Below are positions 9,561 through 18,725 of a stretch of 64,000 nt of DNA, piece after piece (the first letter of the stretch is position 1; every line of letters begins with the position of its first letter). The notes beneath the pieces were generated by a model. It was not told the origin of the DNA. It searched no databases and saw nothing but the letters and a program-made list of their open reading frames with translations. The stretch is from Vaginimicrobium propionicum (GTDB lineage Bacteria; Actinomycetota; Actinomycetes; Propionibacteriales; Propionibacteriaceae), in the NCBI RefSeq assembly GCF_900155645.1, contig NZ_LT706985.1, forward strand, positions 1,240,001-1,304,000. The letters run 5' to 3'. The position numbers and the translations under genes are program-made.

Positions 9561-10748
9561 ATGCAGCGACTGGTCGGCTCTGTTCGCAATTACGAATGGG
9601 GCTCACTGGAATTCATCCCCAACCTGCTTGGCAAACCAGCGGACAACAAACCGCAAGCCGAGTATTGGCTGGGCGCGCACCTATCCTCCCCTTCCAAAAT
9701 TGAGATAGCGGGAACCTCTTACGACCTAGCCGAATGGTTAAAAACAAACCCTCAAGCACTCGGCAACCAAGCCCGGGCACGATTTGGCAGCGAGCTTCCT
9801 TTCTTAGTGAAGGTGTTATCAGCTCGCGTCCCGTTGAGTCTCCAAGCTCACCCTAACGCCCGTGACGCCGCCAGCGGCTTTGCTAAGGAAAATGAGCAAG
9901 GCATCAGCCTTGACGACCCCAAACGCACTTTCAAAGACCCTCATCACAAGCCGGAATTGATTATTGCGCTGACGCCATTCGACGCTCTGGTTGGCTTCCG
10001 CGACCCTAACGAGACGTTAGATTTATTTGATCGGCTAGGGGTTAAGACGTCTTTAGAGCCGATAATCGGCCCACTTAGACACCGTAGTGGACAAGCTGGA
10101 ATGGCTGAGGTCTTCTTAGACGTACTAACCATTAACGATGAGCGTATAGCACTAGCAAACGAGGTTGTTTCAGCCGCGGTCGGCCACGTCCAGGATGAGG
10201 GAGACCTTGGGGAATTCGCGCGTACGGCTGTGCTTCTGGACGAATACTTTCCCAATGATCCGAGTTTGATTGCCGCACTACTGCTGAACCGTCGCCACCT
10301 TGAACCCGGCGAAGGCTTACATGTTCGAGAAGGCACTATGCACGCCTACCTAAGCGGGTCTGGTGTTGAAGTGATGGCTAGTTCAGATAACGTGCTGCGC
10401 GGTGGATTGACCCGCAAACACATTGATGTTGACGCCTTAGTTCAAGTAGTAAATTTCCGCAGCGAGATCGCGCCTATTCTCCACCCCACACCGGTTTCGG
10501 AAGGGGTTTGCGAATACCGTATCGACGAGGACGCTTTCCGCGTTTGGAGAATTTCGCCGTCAAAATTCCTGGGAGTTCTTCCAGCCAGTGATACGGCACG
10601 AATCATTCTCGCTACCGAAGGCCAGATCTCCATGTTCTGCAAGGACGAAAACCTGAAATTGGAACGCGGCCAATCGGCATTCCTGCCCGCAGGCGAAGAA
10701 ATAGGCTTCACTGGCACAGGTCAAGCTTTCCTCTCAGCAAGCGGCTAG
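9561..10748 (+). CDS. manA: Mannose-6-phosphate isomerase, class I
   Basis: The product (395 residues) starts MQRLVGSVRNYEWGS and carries the zinc-site motifs of type I phosphomannose isomerases: LSLQAHPNARDA (Gln and His ligands), the PHHKPELIIAL segment with its Glu, and GEGLHVREGTMHAYL (His). It interconverts mannose 6-phosphate and fructose 6-phosphate and so feeds GDP-mannose synthesis or mannose use. ATG 9561 is chosen because AAGGAGG lies at 9544-9550 with a spacing of about ten bases and it matches the family N-terminus; ATG 9528 and TTG 9516 are in frame upstream but less likely. Confidence 0.93.
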   Translation: MQRLVGSVRNYEWGSLEFIPNLLGKPADNKPQAEYWLGAHLSSPSKIEIAGTSYDLAEWLKTNPQALGNQARARFGSELPFLVKVLSARVPLSLQAHPNARDAASGFAKENEQGISLDDPKRTFKDPHHKPELIIALTPFDALVGFRDPNETLDLFDRLGVKTSLEPIIGPLRHRSGQAGMAEVFLDVLTINDERIALANEVVSAAVGHVQDEGDLGEFARTAVLLDEYFPNDPSLIAALLLNRRHLEPGEGLHVREGTMHAYLSGSGVEVMASSDNVLRGGLTRKHIDVDALVQVVNFRSEIAPILHPTPVSEGVCEYRIDEDAFRVWRISPSKFLGVLPASDTARIILATEGQISMFCKDENLKLERGQSAFLPAGEEIGFTGTGQAFLSASG

Positions 10749-10800
10749 CGTTCATTTTCATTTTTCGTGAACGATTGGGCACAATAGTTCCCAGTCGTTG

Positions 10801-10935
10801 CACTCGCTAGCGCACGCCACCTTAGCTCAGTTGGCAGAGCACCCGCCTTGTAAGCGGACGGTCATCAGTTCGAGTCTGATAGGTGGCTCCACTAGGACGT
10901 CGAAAATGATAAACACCCTCTTGCGTTAGCGAGTG
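10801..10935. repeat. Inverted repeat flanking the tRNA-Thr gene
   Basis: CACTCGCTAGCGCA at 10801-10814 is matched by TGCGTTAGCGAGTG at 10922-10935 in inverted orientation, 13 of 14 bases. The tRNA gene sits between the arms. The segment TGCGTTAGC recurs once more near 10984. The arms might form a processing stem or a weak terminator, or mark an old recombination site. Confidence 0.5.
10816..10891 (+). tRNA. tRNA-Thr (anticodon TGT)
   Basis: The acceptor stem pairs GCCACC with GGTGGC. The D-arm is TAGCTCAGTTGGCAGAGCA, the anticodon loop is CTTGTAA with anticodon TGT, the T-arm contains the universal GTTCGAGTC, and CCA is encoded at 10889-10891. The gene borders a region that looks acquired (see findings). 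Confidence 0.97.
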
Positions 10936-11257
10936 CAGCGCAAGGGGGTGAAAATTTTTGCCACCATTAGCGGGTACAAGTTTTGCGTTAGCACGTAGGG
11001 TGTTTTGCCGGGGCGAAGTTTAACTGAGTGAAGTAATTCCTGACTGCAGTGATTCATCTGAATCATGATTTCCCCGTCATGGGTTTGGTCGGAGCCGAAC
11101 TCGTACCACATTTACTCGTACCAAAGTCTTATTTGCGATGTACTTTGGGGCGGCAGTTCGGCTCGTTGTGACGATGTATAGCGGGAAGTCGCGAACTTAG
11201 AGTGCTTAACAGGTCGCTATTTGTAGGCGACTAGTGGATTCTCTAGGAGCGCTTGGG
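10892..11257. other. Intergenic region without recognisable gene
   Basis: About 365 bases separate the tRNA from the carboxypeptidase pseudogene. Apart from the right arm of the tRNA-flanking repeat and a second TGCGTTAGC copy I see no convincing coding signal. A short open frame on the minus strand (10926-11111) has no family resemblance. Confidence 0.5.
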
Positions 11258-12139
11258 ATGCAGCATCGAAGAAAACGCAGACGCCTTGGCTGTCTAGTTT
11301 TGACAGTCGCCATCGTTGCGATGATCACCGTTTCGTCGGTGGTCAAGGACGCGTTACAGCATTTCGCATCGCCCTATAACTCCGAGAGCGTTTTCGTTTA
11401 TAACTTGTCAGATCAGGTTGAAGTGATCAACATTCAGGACGATAAGAAGAGGGCTCCGGCGTCTTTGGTGAAGATTGCGACCGTTTATGCCTCATTGCAG
11501 CACTTGGAGGATATGTCAGCATCTGCGCCAGTAGATCAGGCATCGTAGTTGGCTGTCAGGAATGACCTTGCCATGGCTGGTTTTGTTCCCGGGGAACGGA
11601 CGACATATCGGGATCTGCTGTATGGGACGATTTTGGCTTCTGGTGGGGAAGCAGCTAATGCGTTAGCCACGAATCTGGCTGGTAGCTCTGAGCTGCTGGT
11701 TCCTGACATGAATCGACTTGCTAAAGAACTCGGGTTACGTAACACCCGGTTCACCAACGTGGAAGGTCGAGACGAGTTCGGTCAATGGATGTCGGCCAGA
11801 GATATTGCCTATTTGACTGAAGCTGCGCTACAGAACGGGCATTTTCGTGTACTTTTCACCACATCGACGTTCACAACAAGCAACACGTCCGTGCATCCGA
11901 GTGGAATCCGACTTGAACATTCGGTGTTGTCCAAAGTCAATCTAGCACCGGGAAGTGACTTTCGCATTCTCGACGGAAAATCTGGAACGACAAAGAAAGC
12001 CGGATTGTGTTGGGTCGTGCTCGCTGAAAAAGCAGGAAAGCAGTACGTCATCGTCACGATGGGTTGTCCTTACGACGACATCAACAACCCGGGTGATGGG
12101 CATATCCAAGACACTCTACGTATCTTGCGAGATCTATGA
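11258..12139 (+). pseudogene. Serine-type D-alanyl-D-alanine carboxypeptidase, interrupted by an amber codon
   Basis: A single continuous frame is cut by TAG at 11546-11548. The part before it holds an N-terminal membrane anchor (CLVLTVAIVAMITVSSVV) and the active-site motif SLVK within APASLVKIATVYA. The part after it holds the SxN-type motif SGGEAAN and the KSG motif within LDGKSGTTKKAG. All three catalytic motifs of a PBP5/VanY-like peptidase are thus present but on two sides of the stop. The codon was probably CAG (one transition). An AGGAG at 11245-11249 supports ATG 11258. A TTG immediately after the stop could restart translation but would yield a protein without the nucleophile. It leads an apparent operon with an ABC transporter and a two-component system. 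Confidence 0.8.
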
Positions 12140-12213
12140 CTCGATGAGGAGCTACCAGGAAAACGGGCATATCTGGCTGTCACACCAGAGAATGCCCACT
12201 ACGAGAAAGAGAA

Positions 12214-13107
12214 ATGCTAATGGCGCTATCACTACATAACCTCACGAAACGATATGGGAAGACTGCTGCTGTCAAAAATGTGAGCCTGACTTTGACAACG
12301 GGCGTGTATGGCCTTCTTGGCGTCAATGGGGCCGGGAAAACGACGTTGATGCGGATGGTCTGCACCTTGACCCGGCCTACGAGTGGACGTATCACCTTTG
12401 ACGACCAAGATATTTTCACGATGGGTGAGGCGTACCGGCAACAGTTAGGTTATCTTCCGCAAGATTTTGGTTTCTATCCTGATCTCAATGTCGTGGACTA
12501 CTTGATGTACATCGCAAGCCTCAAAGGGCTACGAGCCGATTTTGCGAAACGAAGAACATTCGACCTCCTGGAACAGGTCGGCTTGAAAGACTCTGCGAAG
12601 ACGAGAATGCGTAATCTTTCCGGCGGCATGGTCAGACGTGTCGGAATTGCTCAAGCCATGCTGAATGACCCGAGAATATTGATTTTGGATGAGCCTACAG
12701 CAGGGCTCGACCCCCGTGAAAGAATCCGTTTTCGCAACCTCATTAGCGAACTCTCTGGCAACAGACTGGTATTGCTGTCCACTCACATTGTTTCTGACGT
12801 CGAATTCATCGCAAACACCATCATCCTTATGAACCAGGGGCAATTTATCTTTACGGGAACATCTGAAGAAATCGTCGCCTCCCTCGAAAAGAGAGCGTGG
12901 GTTTTCACGGTACCCCAAAGCCAAGTGGGTCACTATCTTGAGCAGTTCTTAGTAGCGAACGTCAAAACAGCTCCCCACGGTACCACCGAGCTACGCGTGC
13001 TCTCTGGCTATCCGCCAACACCGCAAGCTCAAGAAATAGGTGTGACCTTAGAGGACGCATTTTTGATCTATTTCGGCACGAAAGCAAAGGAAATCCAATC
13101 ATGCTGA
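12214..13107 (+). CDS. ABC transporter ATP-binding protein
   Basis: The 297-residue product has Walker A GVNGAGKTT, the Q-loop LPQDFGFYP, signature LSGGMVRRVG and Walker B ILILDEPTAGLD followed by the H-loop STHIVSD. The sequence is closest in style to CcmA/DrrA-type exporters. It energises the neighbouring permease, whose gene overlaps by seven bases. The C-terminal 70 residues form a small accessory domain. The setting, with a cell-wall carboxypeptidase and a two-component system, suggests export or immunity linked to cell-envelope stress. Confidence 0.93.
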   Translation: MLMALSLHNLTKRYGKTAAVKNVSLTLTTGVYGLLGVNGAGKTTLMRMVCTLTRPTSGRITFDDQDIFTMGEAYRQQLGYLPQDFGFYPDLNVVDYLMYIASLKGLRADFAKRRTFDLLEQVGLKDSAKTRMRNLSGGMVRRVGIAQAMLNDPRILILDEPTAGLDPRERIRFRNLISELSGNRLVLLSTHIVSDVEFIANTIILMNQGQFIFTGTSEEIVASLEKRAWVFTVPQSQVGHYLEQFLVANVKTAPHGTTELRVLSGYPPTPQAQEIGVTLEDAFLIYFGTKAKEIQSC

Positions 13108-14255
13108 TGTACGAGTTGAAGAAAATCGTGAACAATCGAGTCAACCGCGCATTGTTTGCTGCTGTTGTTGTGCTCGCAGTAGTCTTCAGCGGTTTTGCGA
13201 TCAGTAGTTTCCAGTTTGTAGATTCCAGTGGTGAAACCCATACCGGTATCTCTGCTGCCCGCTCCCTCGTTGCTGGTAAGAACCGGTGGCAAGGCGAACT
13301 CACCCCAGAGACGATCAGCACGATTGCGAACAAAGAAAGTAATACTGATTGGCAGTCCCGCTCTGACATTATCTACTTGACGAGCGAGATGCTCGTCGGT
13401 GAATTCAGCGAATTTGATGACTACAAAGCCGTACTATCTGCTGAGCCTTCACAAATAGCATCGATTTATGACATCTACCAGGAAAACCTTCGGGTGATGA
13501 GCCACGAGTATGGTGACACCCCAGCGAAGGCACAATACCTGCAGAAGCAATACGACGCTATTGAGACTCCCTTCTATTATGAAGCGTACGATTCCTGGGA
13601 CACCATGCTTTTATATGGCACAACGTTCAGCCTGATCCTCATCATCGTCATAAGTTTCATTACCCCCGGTATCTTTGCCGACGAGTTCCGCAACCATGCA
13701 GACGCCGTCTTCTTCTCCACCACATACGGACGAAGTAAAGCCATTCGAACAAAGATCTTTGCAGGGTTGATCATCACAACAGGGGTTTATTGGGCTGGTA
13801 TTGCTTTGCTGTCCGCCATATCGTTTGCGGTCATGGGAGTAAGCGGCGCAGATACCGCTTATCAGTTCTCGCAACCTTACGCTGTGTATTCGGTGACGTT
13901 TAGCCAAATGTACGGCCTGGTTCTTGTCGGTGGGTTTGTCGCCAGTCTTCTTTCGGCTTCCATCTGCATGTTGGTCGCGTCCCGAACACGAAAAATGAGT
14001 TTGGCTGTTGCTGTTCCTTTTGTGCTGTTCTTTGTCTCTCCGTTTGTCGGACGAGCCCTGCCTTTCCTGACATTTTTCACTCTGACGCCTGATCAACTGA
14101 CCAACATCATGAACTGCGCTCGTATCCCCTACATTTACGAAATAGGGGGCGCAATTTTTCGGCAGATCCCTTTCATCCTCGTGTTGTACACCGTTGTTGC
14201 TGTCGTCCTTCTGCCACTTGTTCATCGAAGCTACAGCAGGACAATGGCACAATAA
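13101..14255 (+). CDS. ABC transporter permease
   Basis: The 384-residue protein has one N-terminal helix (ALFAAVVVLAVVFSGFAI), a long extracytoplasmic loop of about 140 residues, and five or more C-terminal helices beginning at MLLYGTTFSLILIIVISFITPGIF. The motif FADEFRNHADAVFFSTTYGRSKAIRTKI after the second helix is the cytoplasmic coupling region often seen in ABC-2 type permeases. The start overlaps the end of the ATPase gene, so the two are translated together. Substrate unknown. Confidence 0.85.
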   Translation: MLMYELKKIVNNRVNRALFAAVVVLAVVFSGFAISSFQFVDSSGETHTGISAARSLVAGKNRWQGELTPETISTIANKESNTDWQSRSDIIYLTSEMLVGEFSEFDDYKAVLSAEPSQIASIYDIYQENLRVMSHEYGDTPAKAQYLQKQYDAIETPFYYEAYDSWDTMLLYGTTFSLILIIVISFITPGIFADEFRNHADAVFFSTTYGRSKAIRTKIFAGLIITTGVYWAGIALLSAISFAVMGVSGADTAYQFSQPYAVYSVTFSQMYGLVLVGGFVASLLSASICMLVASRTRKMSLAVAVPFVLFFVSPFVGRALPFLTFFTLTPDQLTNIMNCARIPYIYEIGGAIFRQIPFILVLYTVVAVVLLPLVHRSYSRTMAQ

Positions 14256-14288
14256 AGATTGGCTCGACGATTCTAGGTGAGGTGCGAG

Positions 14289-15644
14289 ATGGCTTCTGAC
14301 AAGCAAGAAGCACCCACTCTCATGCCCGACGAAAAAGATGTGAGATCTGCTGTGGGTAGCGACCGGGCTGTGGTCAAAGGACGTGGGCTGATTCCACGAA
14401 TGGTTGCGAGCGGATTGCTACTTCTGCTGGGGCTCGTCGCATCTATCGGGCAAGATCCAGGCCCCTATCACGATCTGACCTTGGTATTCATCATTATGCT
14501 CGATGCGTTGAGCGTACTCGTTGTTCGTTACGTTCCGTTGCTTGGGTACGCATTGAACTGGCTAGCCTTGATCATCCAAGTGATGTTTGAGACAGATTTC
14601 ACCCTGGCGCAAGCAGGCGTGGTCTACACCATGTGGGTGGTCTCCTGTTACGGTTCACGATTGATCGTAATAGTAACCGGAGTGACTGCGCCTATCGGGC
14701 TCGTTGTGGGTGCCTTGGTCGTATCAAGCAGGGCCGGGGGTGATTCACTGACTTCGTCGTCGCCTTTGTCTGGTCCGCTGTGGAGATTAGTGAGCGAAAT
14801 TAGGCCTGGTACGACGCCACGCGCGGTATATATCGTCGCCACTGTTTGCCTAGTCATTTTGCCGTGGCTCTTGGGTCTGATTAGGCGCAGCCAAATCCGT
14901 GCCCTGCGCGCAGAGGAGCAACAGCGACAAGAACACGAGGAACGTTTAGCTGCTGAAGAACGTGCCAGACTCTCCGATGAACTTGCTGAAACCCAAAAGG
15001 CTAAAGCACAGCTTGCTAGAGATGTTCACGACGTGGTGGGACACTCCTTGGTCGTAATAGCCGCCCAAGCACAAGCAGCATCGTGCGTTGACGATGTCGA
15101 ACAAATCCAACAGATTCTGTCCACCATTTCGACAACCGCCAAAACGTCACTCCAAGAAGTTCGAGCAGTCGTGCACGACACTGCTCACACAAACACCAAC
15201 CCGTTCGCCCCGATCATCCAATCAATTCAAGGCACTGGTATCGACGTGCGAACTACAATTGACGGAACACCACGTCCGCTGGCACCAGAGATCAACCAGG
15301 TCGCCACCTTGGTGCTCAAGGAGATACTGACCAACGCTCTCAAGCATGGCGACAACTCCGCCGTCATTGATATCGCACTCAGCTGGCACAACGGCCTAAC
15401 GATGTCTGTCACAAACGCCGCTAACCCACAGAATGGTGAACCAAAACTAGTCTTCGGTTTCGGGCTGGCCGGAATGCGCGACAGGCTTTCCTCAGTGGGT
15501 GGAACCTTGAACATCACCTCACAGCAAACACCGTCCGGCTGGAGCGTGACAACATCAGCCTGGCTGCCATTCCAGGGCGTACAAACCCCGACCCGACCCC
15601 CAGCACAGACGTCGTCCGCCCACTCGCAAGGACAAACCGCATGA
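14289..15644 (+). CDS. Sensor histidine kinase, NarL-partner type (HisKA_3)
   Basis: The product (451 residues) has about five N-terminal membrane helices, a charged coiled-coil linker (RAEEQQRQEHEERLAAEERARL), the H-box DVHDVVGHSLVVIAAQ with the phospho-accepting histidine, and a HATPase domain with LKEILTNALKHG (N-box) and FGFGLAGMRDRL (G-box). ATG 14289 is preferred over GTG 14277 because AGGTGAGG precedes it. It is the last-but-one gene of the locus and its stop overlaps the response regulator start as ATGA. Confidence 0.92.
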   Translation: MASDKQEAPTLMPDEKDVRSAVGSDRAVVKGRGLIPRMVASGLLLLLGLVASIGQDPGPYHDLTLVFIIMLDALSVLVVRYVPLLGYALNWLALIIQVMFETDFTLAQAGVVYTMWVVSCYGSRLIVIVTGVTAPIGLVVGALVVSSRAGGDSLTSSSPLSGPLWRLVSEIRPGTTPRAVYIVATVCLVILPWLLGLIRRSQIRALRAEEQQRQEHEERLAAEERARLSDELAETQKAKAQLARDVHDVVGHSLVVIAAQAQAASCVDDVEQIQQILSTISTTAKTSLQEVRAVVHDTAHTNTNPFAPIIQSIQGTGIDVRTTIDGTPRPLAPEINQVATLVLKEILTNALKHGDNSAVIDIALSWHNGLTMSVTNAANPQNGEPKLVFGFGLAGMRDRLSSVGGTLNITSQQTPSGWSVTTSAWLPFQGVQTPTRPPAQTSSAHSQGQTA

Positions 15645-16324
15645 GCCAAACAGCAACCAACCAGATCAGCGTTTTACTCGTTGATGACCAAGAGCTATTC
15701 CGGCACGCAATCGAGATCATGGTCAACTCTCAACCCGACATGCAAGTTGTAGGGCACGCAACCAACGGCCTCGAAGCCATCAAAGAAACCACCAGACTGC
15801 AACCAGACATCGTGCTGATGGACATCCGAATGCCCGACATGGACGGAGTCGAAGCGACCAGACGAATTCTGCGCGGTGAACGAGTCGAATCACCCGGAGC
15901 AGGACCGAGAATCATCATCTTGACCACATTCGACTTTGACTCGCTCACAGCACAAGCAATTCGCCACGGGGCAAGCGGTTTCCTCCTCAAAGACGTATCC
16001 CCGCACATGCTCCAAGAAGCAATCAGAACCGTTCACGCCGGTAATTCCGTCCTGTCACCAGAAAACCTCGACAAACTGCTCACCGGCGACATTCGCATGA
16101 CACCCGCGCTACCAGAGGAATACGATTCACTCACCGAGCGAGAACGCGAAGTCCTGCTTCTCGTTGGCCAAGGCCTATCAAACAAAGAAATCGGCCAAAC
16201 CCTGTACGCATCAGAATCCACAGTGAAAACACACGTAGGCCAAATCCTTCGCAAGCTAAACCTTCGCAACCGCACCCAAATCGTCGTCTTCTGCTTCGAA
16301 CACGGGCTGCGCTCGATTAATTAG
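15641..16324 (+). CDS. Response regulator, NarL/LuxR family
   Basis: The 227-residue protein has a receiver domain (VLLVDDQELF with the acidic pair, DIVLMDIRMP with the phospho-accepting Asp, and a conserved Lys in GFLLKDVSP) and a C-terminal LuxR-type helix-turn-helix (LTEREREVLLLVGQGLSNKEIGQTLYASESTVKTHVGQIL). It is translationally coupled to the histidine kinase. The natural target is presumably the adjacent ABC transporter operon. Confidence 0.94.
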   Translation: MSQTATNQISVLLVDDQELFRHAIEIMVNSQPDMQVVGHATNGLEAIKETTRLQPDIVLMDIRMPDMDGVEATRRILRGERVESPGAGPRIIILTTFDFDSLTAQAIRHGASGFLLKDVSPHMLQEAIRTVHAGNSVLSPENLDKLLTGDIRMTPALPEEYDSLTEREREVLLLVGQGLSNKEIGQTLYASESTVKTHVGQILRKLNLRNRTQIVVFCFEHGLRSIN

Positions 16325-16434
16325 CATCCGGTGAACTTGGGACTGTTAGAGCGAACGGTTTTAGCAAGCTCGTAAGACTTATCTCTTAGGATGTCGTATC
16401 GTTCCTGATCTTGATTTCGATTCTGCCTGGAGCC

Positions 16435-17120
16435 CTAACGCGAATCGCCGAGAGAAATGTTGGTCTTAATGCCGGTTCTGAATACGAACCTGATCTCACT
16501 CTCTCCAACCACGGCGTGATCTATCAGTGCTGTCCACTGGGACGGCTGGAATCGTTCGACGGGCTTGTCGTCTAACTGCTTGTAGGCGGTCTTGATCGCG
16601 GTGAGCTTCGCCTGCCTGGCAGCGATCTCAGCGTCAACCGACTGTTTGCGGGCAATGGTTTTCTGGTATTTCGCATCCAACGCTGCGTAGCGAGCGTGAT
16701 AGAGGTCTTGGTCTTGCGCAACCCGCTGATTTTCCGCAATCAGCTCTTCAATCTCATCGGCAAGGTCACGAATCTTCTCATCTAGCGAAGCGGAGTCAGC
16801 CTCGAGAACAGCAGTGTCGAACATGGCGGTGATCGTCTCCGGTAGTCGGCTCTGCCCTTGATACCGTTCGATGAGTTGATCCAACGCTTGCAGGAACGCG
16901 TCCTGAATCTGCTCGTCACGCAGCGTGGCGGTCTGGCAGGCTGGTCGTGGTCGTATTTGGCGTTGCACCGCCACACCATGTACTTGTATTTCGTGGTCGA
17001 CGCCTACGTTTTCCTGCCATACCACGCCCCACACTCACCGCATTTCAGTCGGGTAGAGAACAAACCAACTTTTGAGGTTTTGATGTCCCCGTGCCGGGTG
17101 GCTAGTTCGTATTTGGACTG
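16435..17120 (-). pseudogene. Large serine recombinase, C-terminal remnant
   Basis: The minus strand encodes a zinc-ribbon region (KCGECGAWYGRKT, then KYKYMVWRCNAKYDHD) followed by the coiled-coil end of a large serine recombinase (DEQIQDAFLQALDQLIERYQG through LDKPVERFQPSQWTALIDHAVV-type sequence). The zinc-ribbon part has an in-frame TAG after GRKT and is in a different frame from the coiled coil, with a frameshift near 16940. The catalytic resolvase domain is absent. It is a decayed integrase of a mobile element. Confidence 0.8.
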
Positions 17121-17139
17121 ATCCCACACTCTCGGCTCA

Positions 17140-17262
17140 ATGACCGGCAATCATGAGCCGATTATCGACCCGGCTGTGTGGGAACAGGTACAAGCCGAAC
17201 TCGCCAGGCGCGCAGGTAAAGGTAAAGCCAACGCGCATCCGTTCGCAGGCAAAATCATTCCG
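17140..17262 (+). pseudogene. Serine recombinase fragment in opposite orientation
   Basis: The plus strand encodes NHEPIIDPAVWEQVQAELARR, the end of the Recombinase domain that precedes the zinc ribbon in large serine recombinases, then unrelated sequence and a stop. It faces the C-terminal remnant to its left, so part of the gene was inverted or two elements are juxtaposed. Confidence 0.7.
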
Positions 17263-17490
17263 AGGTCGAGTTCGCTACTGCTCGCTACTTTGGGCTGAGT
17301 TTACTGGTGGAACCATAAACGTTTGCACGATTCGCTAGGCCACTAGGCCCCGGCAGAGGCCATCGCTGCCTCTAATCAAACCCAAGCCAAAGTCCTGGAA
17401 CCCATATAAAACCCGGAACAAAACCCAGGACGCTTCATTCATGGCACCACACCGCCTTCGCGCTCAAAGTACATAAGGTACGCCGAATGA

Positions 17491-17509
17491 TTGACTAAGG
17501 CTTACCTTA
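17491..17509. promoter_or_regulatory. DtxR/IdeR-type iron box
   Basis: The 19 bases match the IdeR/DtxR consensus TWAGGTWAGSCTWACCTWA at 16 positions; the right half is a perfect match. It also contains the inverted repeat ACTAAGG/CCTTAGT. It lies 18 bp before the methyltransferase start codon, a position suited to repression when iron is replete. Confidence 0.65.
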
Positions 17510-17526
17510 GTTAGTATGGTTTTGGT

Positions 17527-18330
17527 GTGGGTTACGCGTCTTCTTTGCCTCAATCTGATCGCTCAACCAGTACCGCTGCCGGACACTGGGTGCTTGCTCG
17601 TGCCGGTAAGCGGGTGCTTCGCCCCGGCGGGTTGAAGTTGACGAAACGGATGTTAACTGCCGCCGATATGCAGGGAAAGCAAATCATTGAGTTCGCTCCA
17701 GGGCTGGGGCGTACTGCACAATTAATCATCACCGAAGGTGTAGCCTCTTATGTTGGTGTTGATCAGGATCCGGCGGCAGTCGTACGGGTGGAAGCCATCG
17801 TCAAACCCCACGGCGGAACAGTCATTAATGCTAAAGCACAAGACACCGGGTTGAGTAGTGAAAGCGCTGACGTGGTGGTTGGTGAAGCAATGCTAACCAT
17901 GCAAGGTGAAAAGACTAAAGCCGAAATCGTTGCCGAGGCATTTCGTCTCCTCAAACCAGGGGGTCGTTACGCCATCCACGAGCTCGGACTCACGCCAAAT
18001 GATATTGACCCAGAGTTGGCTGACGGGTTACGCAAGCAATTAGCCCGGACGATCCGAGTTAACGCGCGCCCGCTGACCGAGAATGAATGGCGTACGGTGC
18101 TAACGAATGCTGGTTTTGAGGTGGAATGGATTAGTTTTGCACCGATGGCGTTATTGTCGCCCAGACGTAACCTTGCTGATGAAGGCCTCTTGGGGGTCTT
18201 CCGGATTATCGGTAACTTAATCCGCGATAAAGACTTACGAGCCCGGGTTCTTCAGATGCGATCCACTTTCAACAAATACCGCGACCACCTGACCGGAATC
18301 GCGATAGTAGCTAAGAAACCATCCAACTAA
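17527..18330 (+). CDS. Class I SAM-dependent methyltransferase
   Basis: The 267-residue protein has motif I IIEFAPGLGRTAQLI, motif II VGVDQDPAAV, and LLKPGGRYAIHEL, the standard Rossmann methyltransferase core with the post-IV strand. The N-terminal TAAGHWVLARAGKRVLRPGG and the C-terminal FRIIGNLIRDKDLRARVLQMR helices resemble small-molecule methyltransferases, but the acceptor is unknown. The start is GTG, directly after a putative iron box. A cupin gene follows 33 bases downstream in the same direction, so the two form an apparent iron-regulated operon. Confidence 0.87.
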   Translation: MGYASSLPQSDRSTSTAAGHWVLARAGKRVLRPGGLKLTKRMLTAADMQGKQIIEFAPGLGRTAQLIITEGVASYVGVDQDPAAVVRVEAIVKPHGGTVINAKAQDTGLSSESADVVVGEAMLTMQGEKTKAEIVAEAFRLLKPGGRYAIHELGLTPNDIDPELADGLRKQLARTIRVNARPLTENEWRTVLTNAGFEVEWISFAPMALLSPRRNLADEGLLGVFRIIGNLIRDKDLRARVLQMRSTFNKYRDHLTGIAIVAKKPSN

Positions 18331-18363
18331 ATTATCTCCCTAATCACCTGAGAGGTCACCGTC

Positions 18364-18723
18364 ATGAGCGCTGAAACTCCAGCATCCCCAGCCCTAGGCT
18401 TTATCAATAATCTAGCTAATGAAATTGAGTACGCGACAGGCTCAACTGTCTCCAAAACCTTGCTGCGTGCAGAGGGCGTCAATGTCGTGCTATTTTCCTT
18501 CGATGTCGGTGAGGAACTTTCCGAGCACACGGCTGCAATGCCGGTGCTCGTTGAAACTTTAGAAGGTGAGCTTGAAATCACCGCCGAAGGTAAAACCGTT
18601 ACTCTACTACCTGGTGGGTTAGTACATTTCACTACCCGATTGCCGCATGCAGTCAAGGCCATCAAACCATCAAAAATGGTGCTTTATATGATGCAAGACC
18701 AAGAAACTAACCTCGACGGATGA
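18364..18723 (+). CDS. Cupin domain protein
   Basis: The 119-residue protein is a single small cupin barrel: FSFDVGEELSEHTAAMPVLVETLEGELEITAEGKTVTLLPGGLVHFTTRLPHAVKA. It has histidines and a glutamate at the metal-site positions of cupin motifs 1 and 2. Such proteins bind a metal or a small ligand. It follows the methyltransferase and probably shares its iron-box promoter. Confidence 0.88.
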   Translation: MSAETPASPALGFINNLANEIEYATGSTVSKTLLRAEGVNVVLFSFDVGEELSEHTAAMPVLVETLEGELEITAEGKTVTLLPGGLVHFTTRLPHAVKAIKPSKMVLYMMQDQETNLDG

Positions 18724-18725
18724 GA

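Noticed and set aside
13611-14306. A 231-residue minus-strand frame
   Set aside because: It is antisense to the ABC permease and highly charged in a way typical of the reverse of membrane helices.
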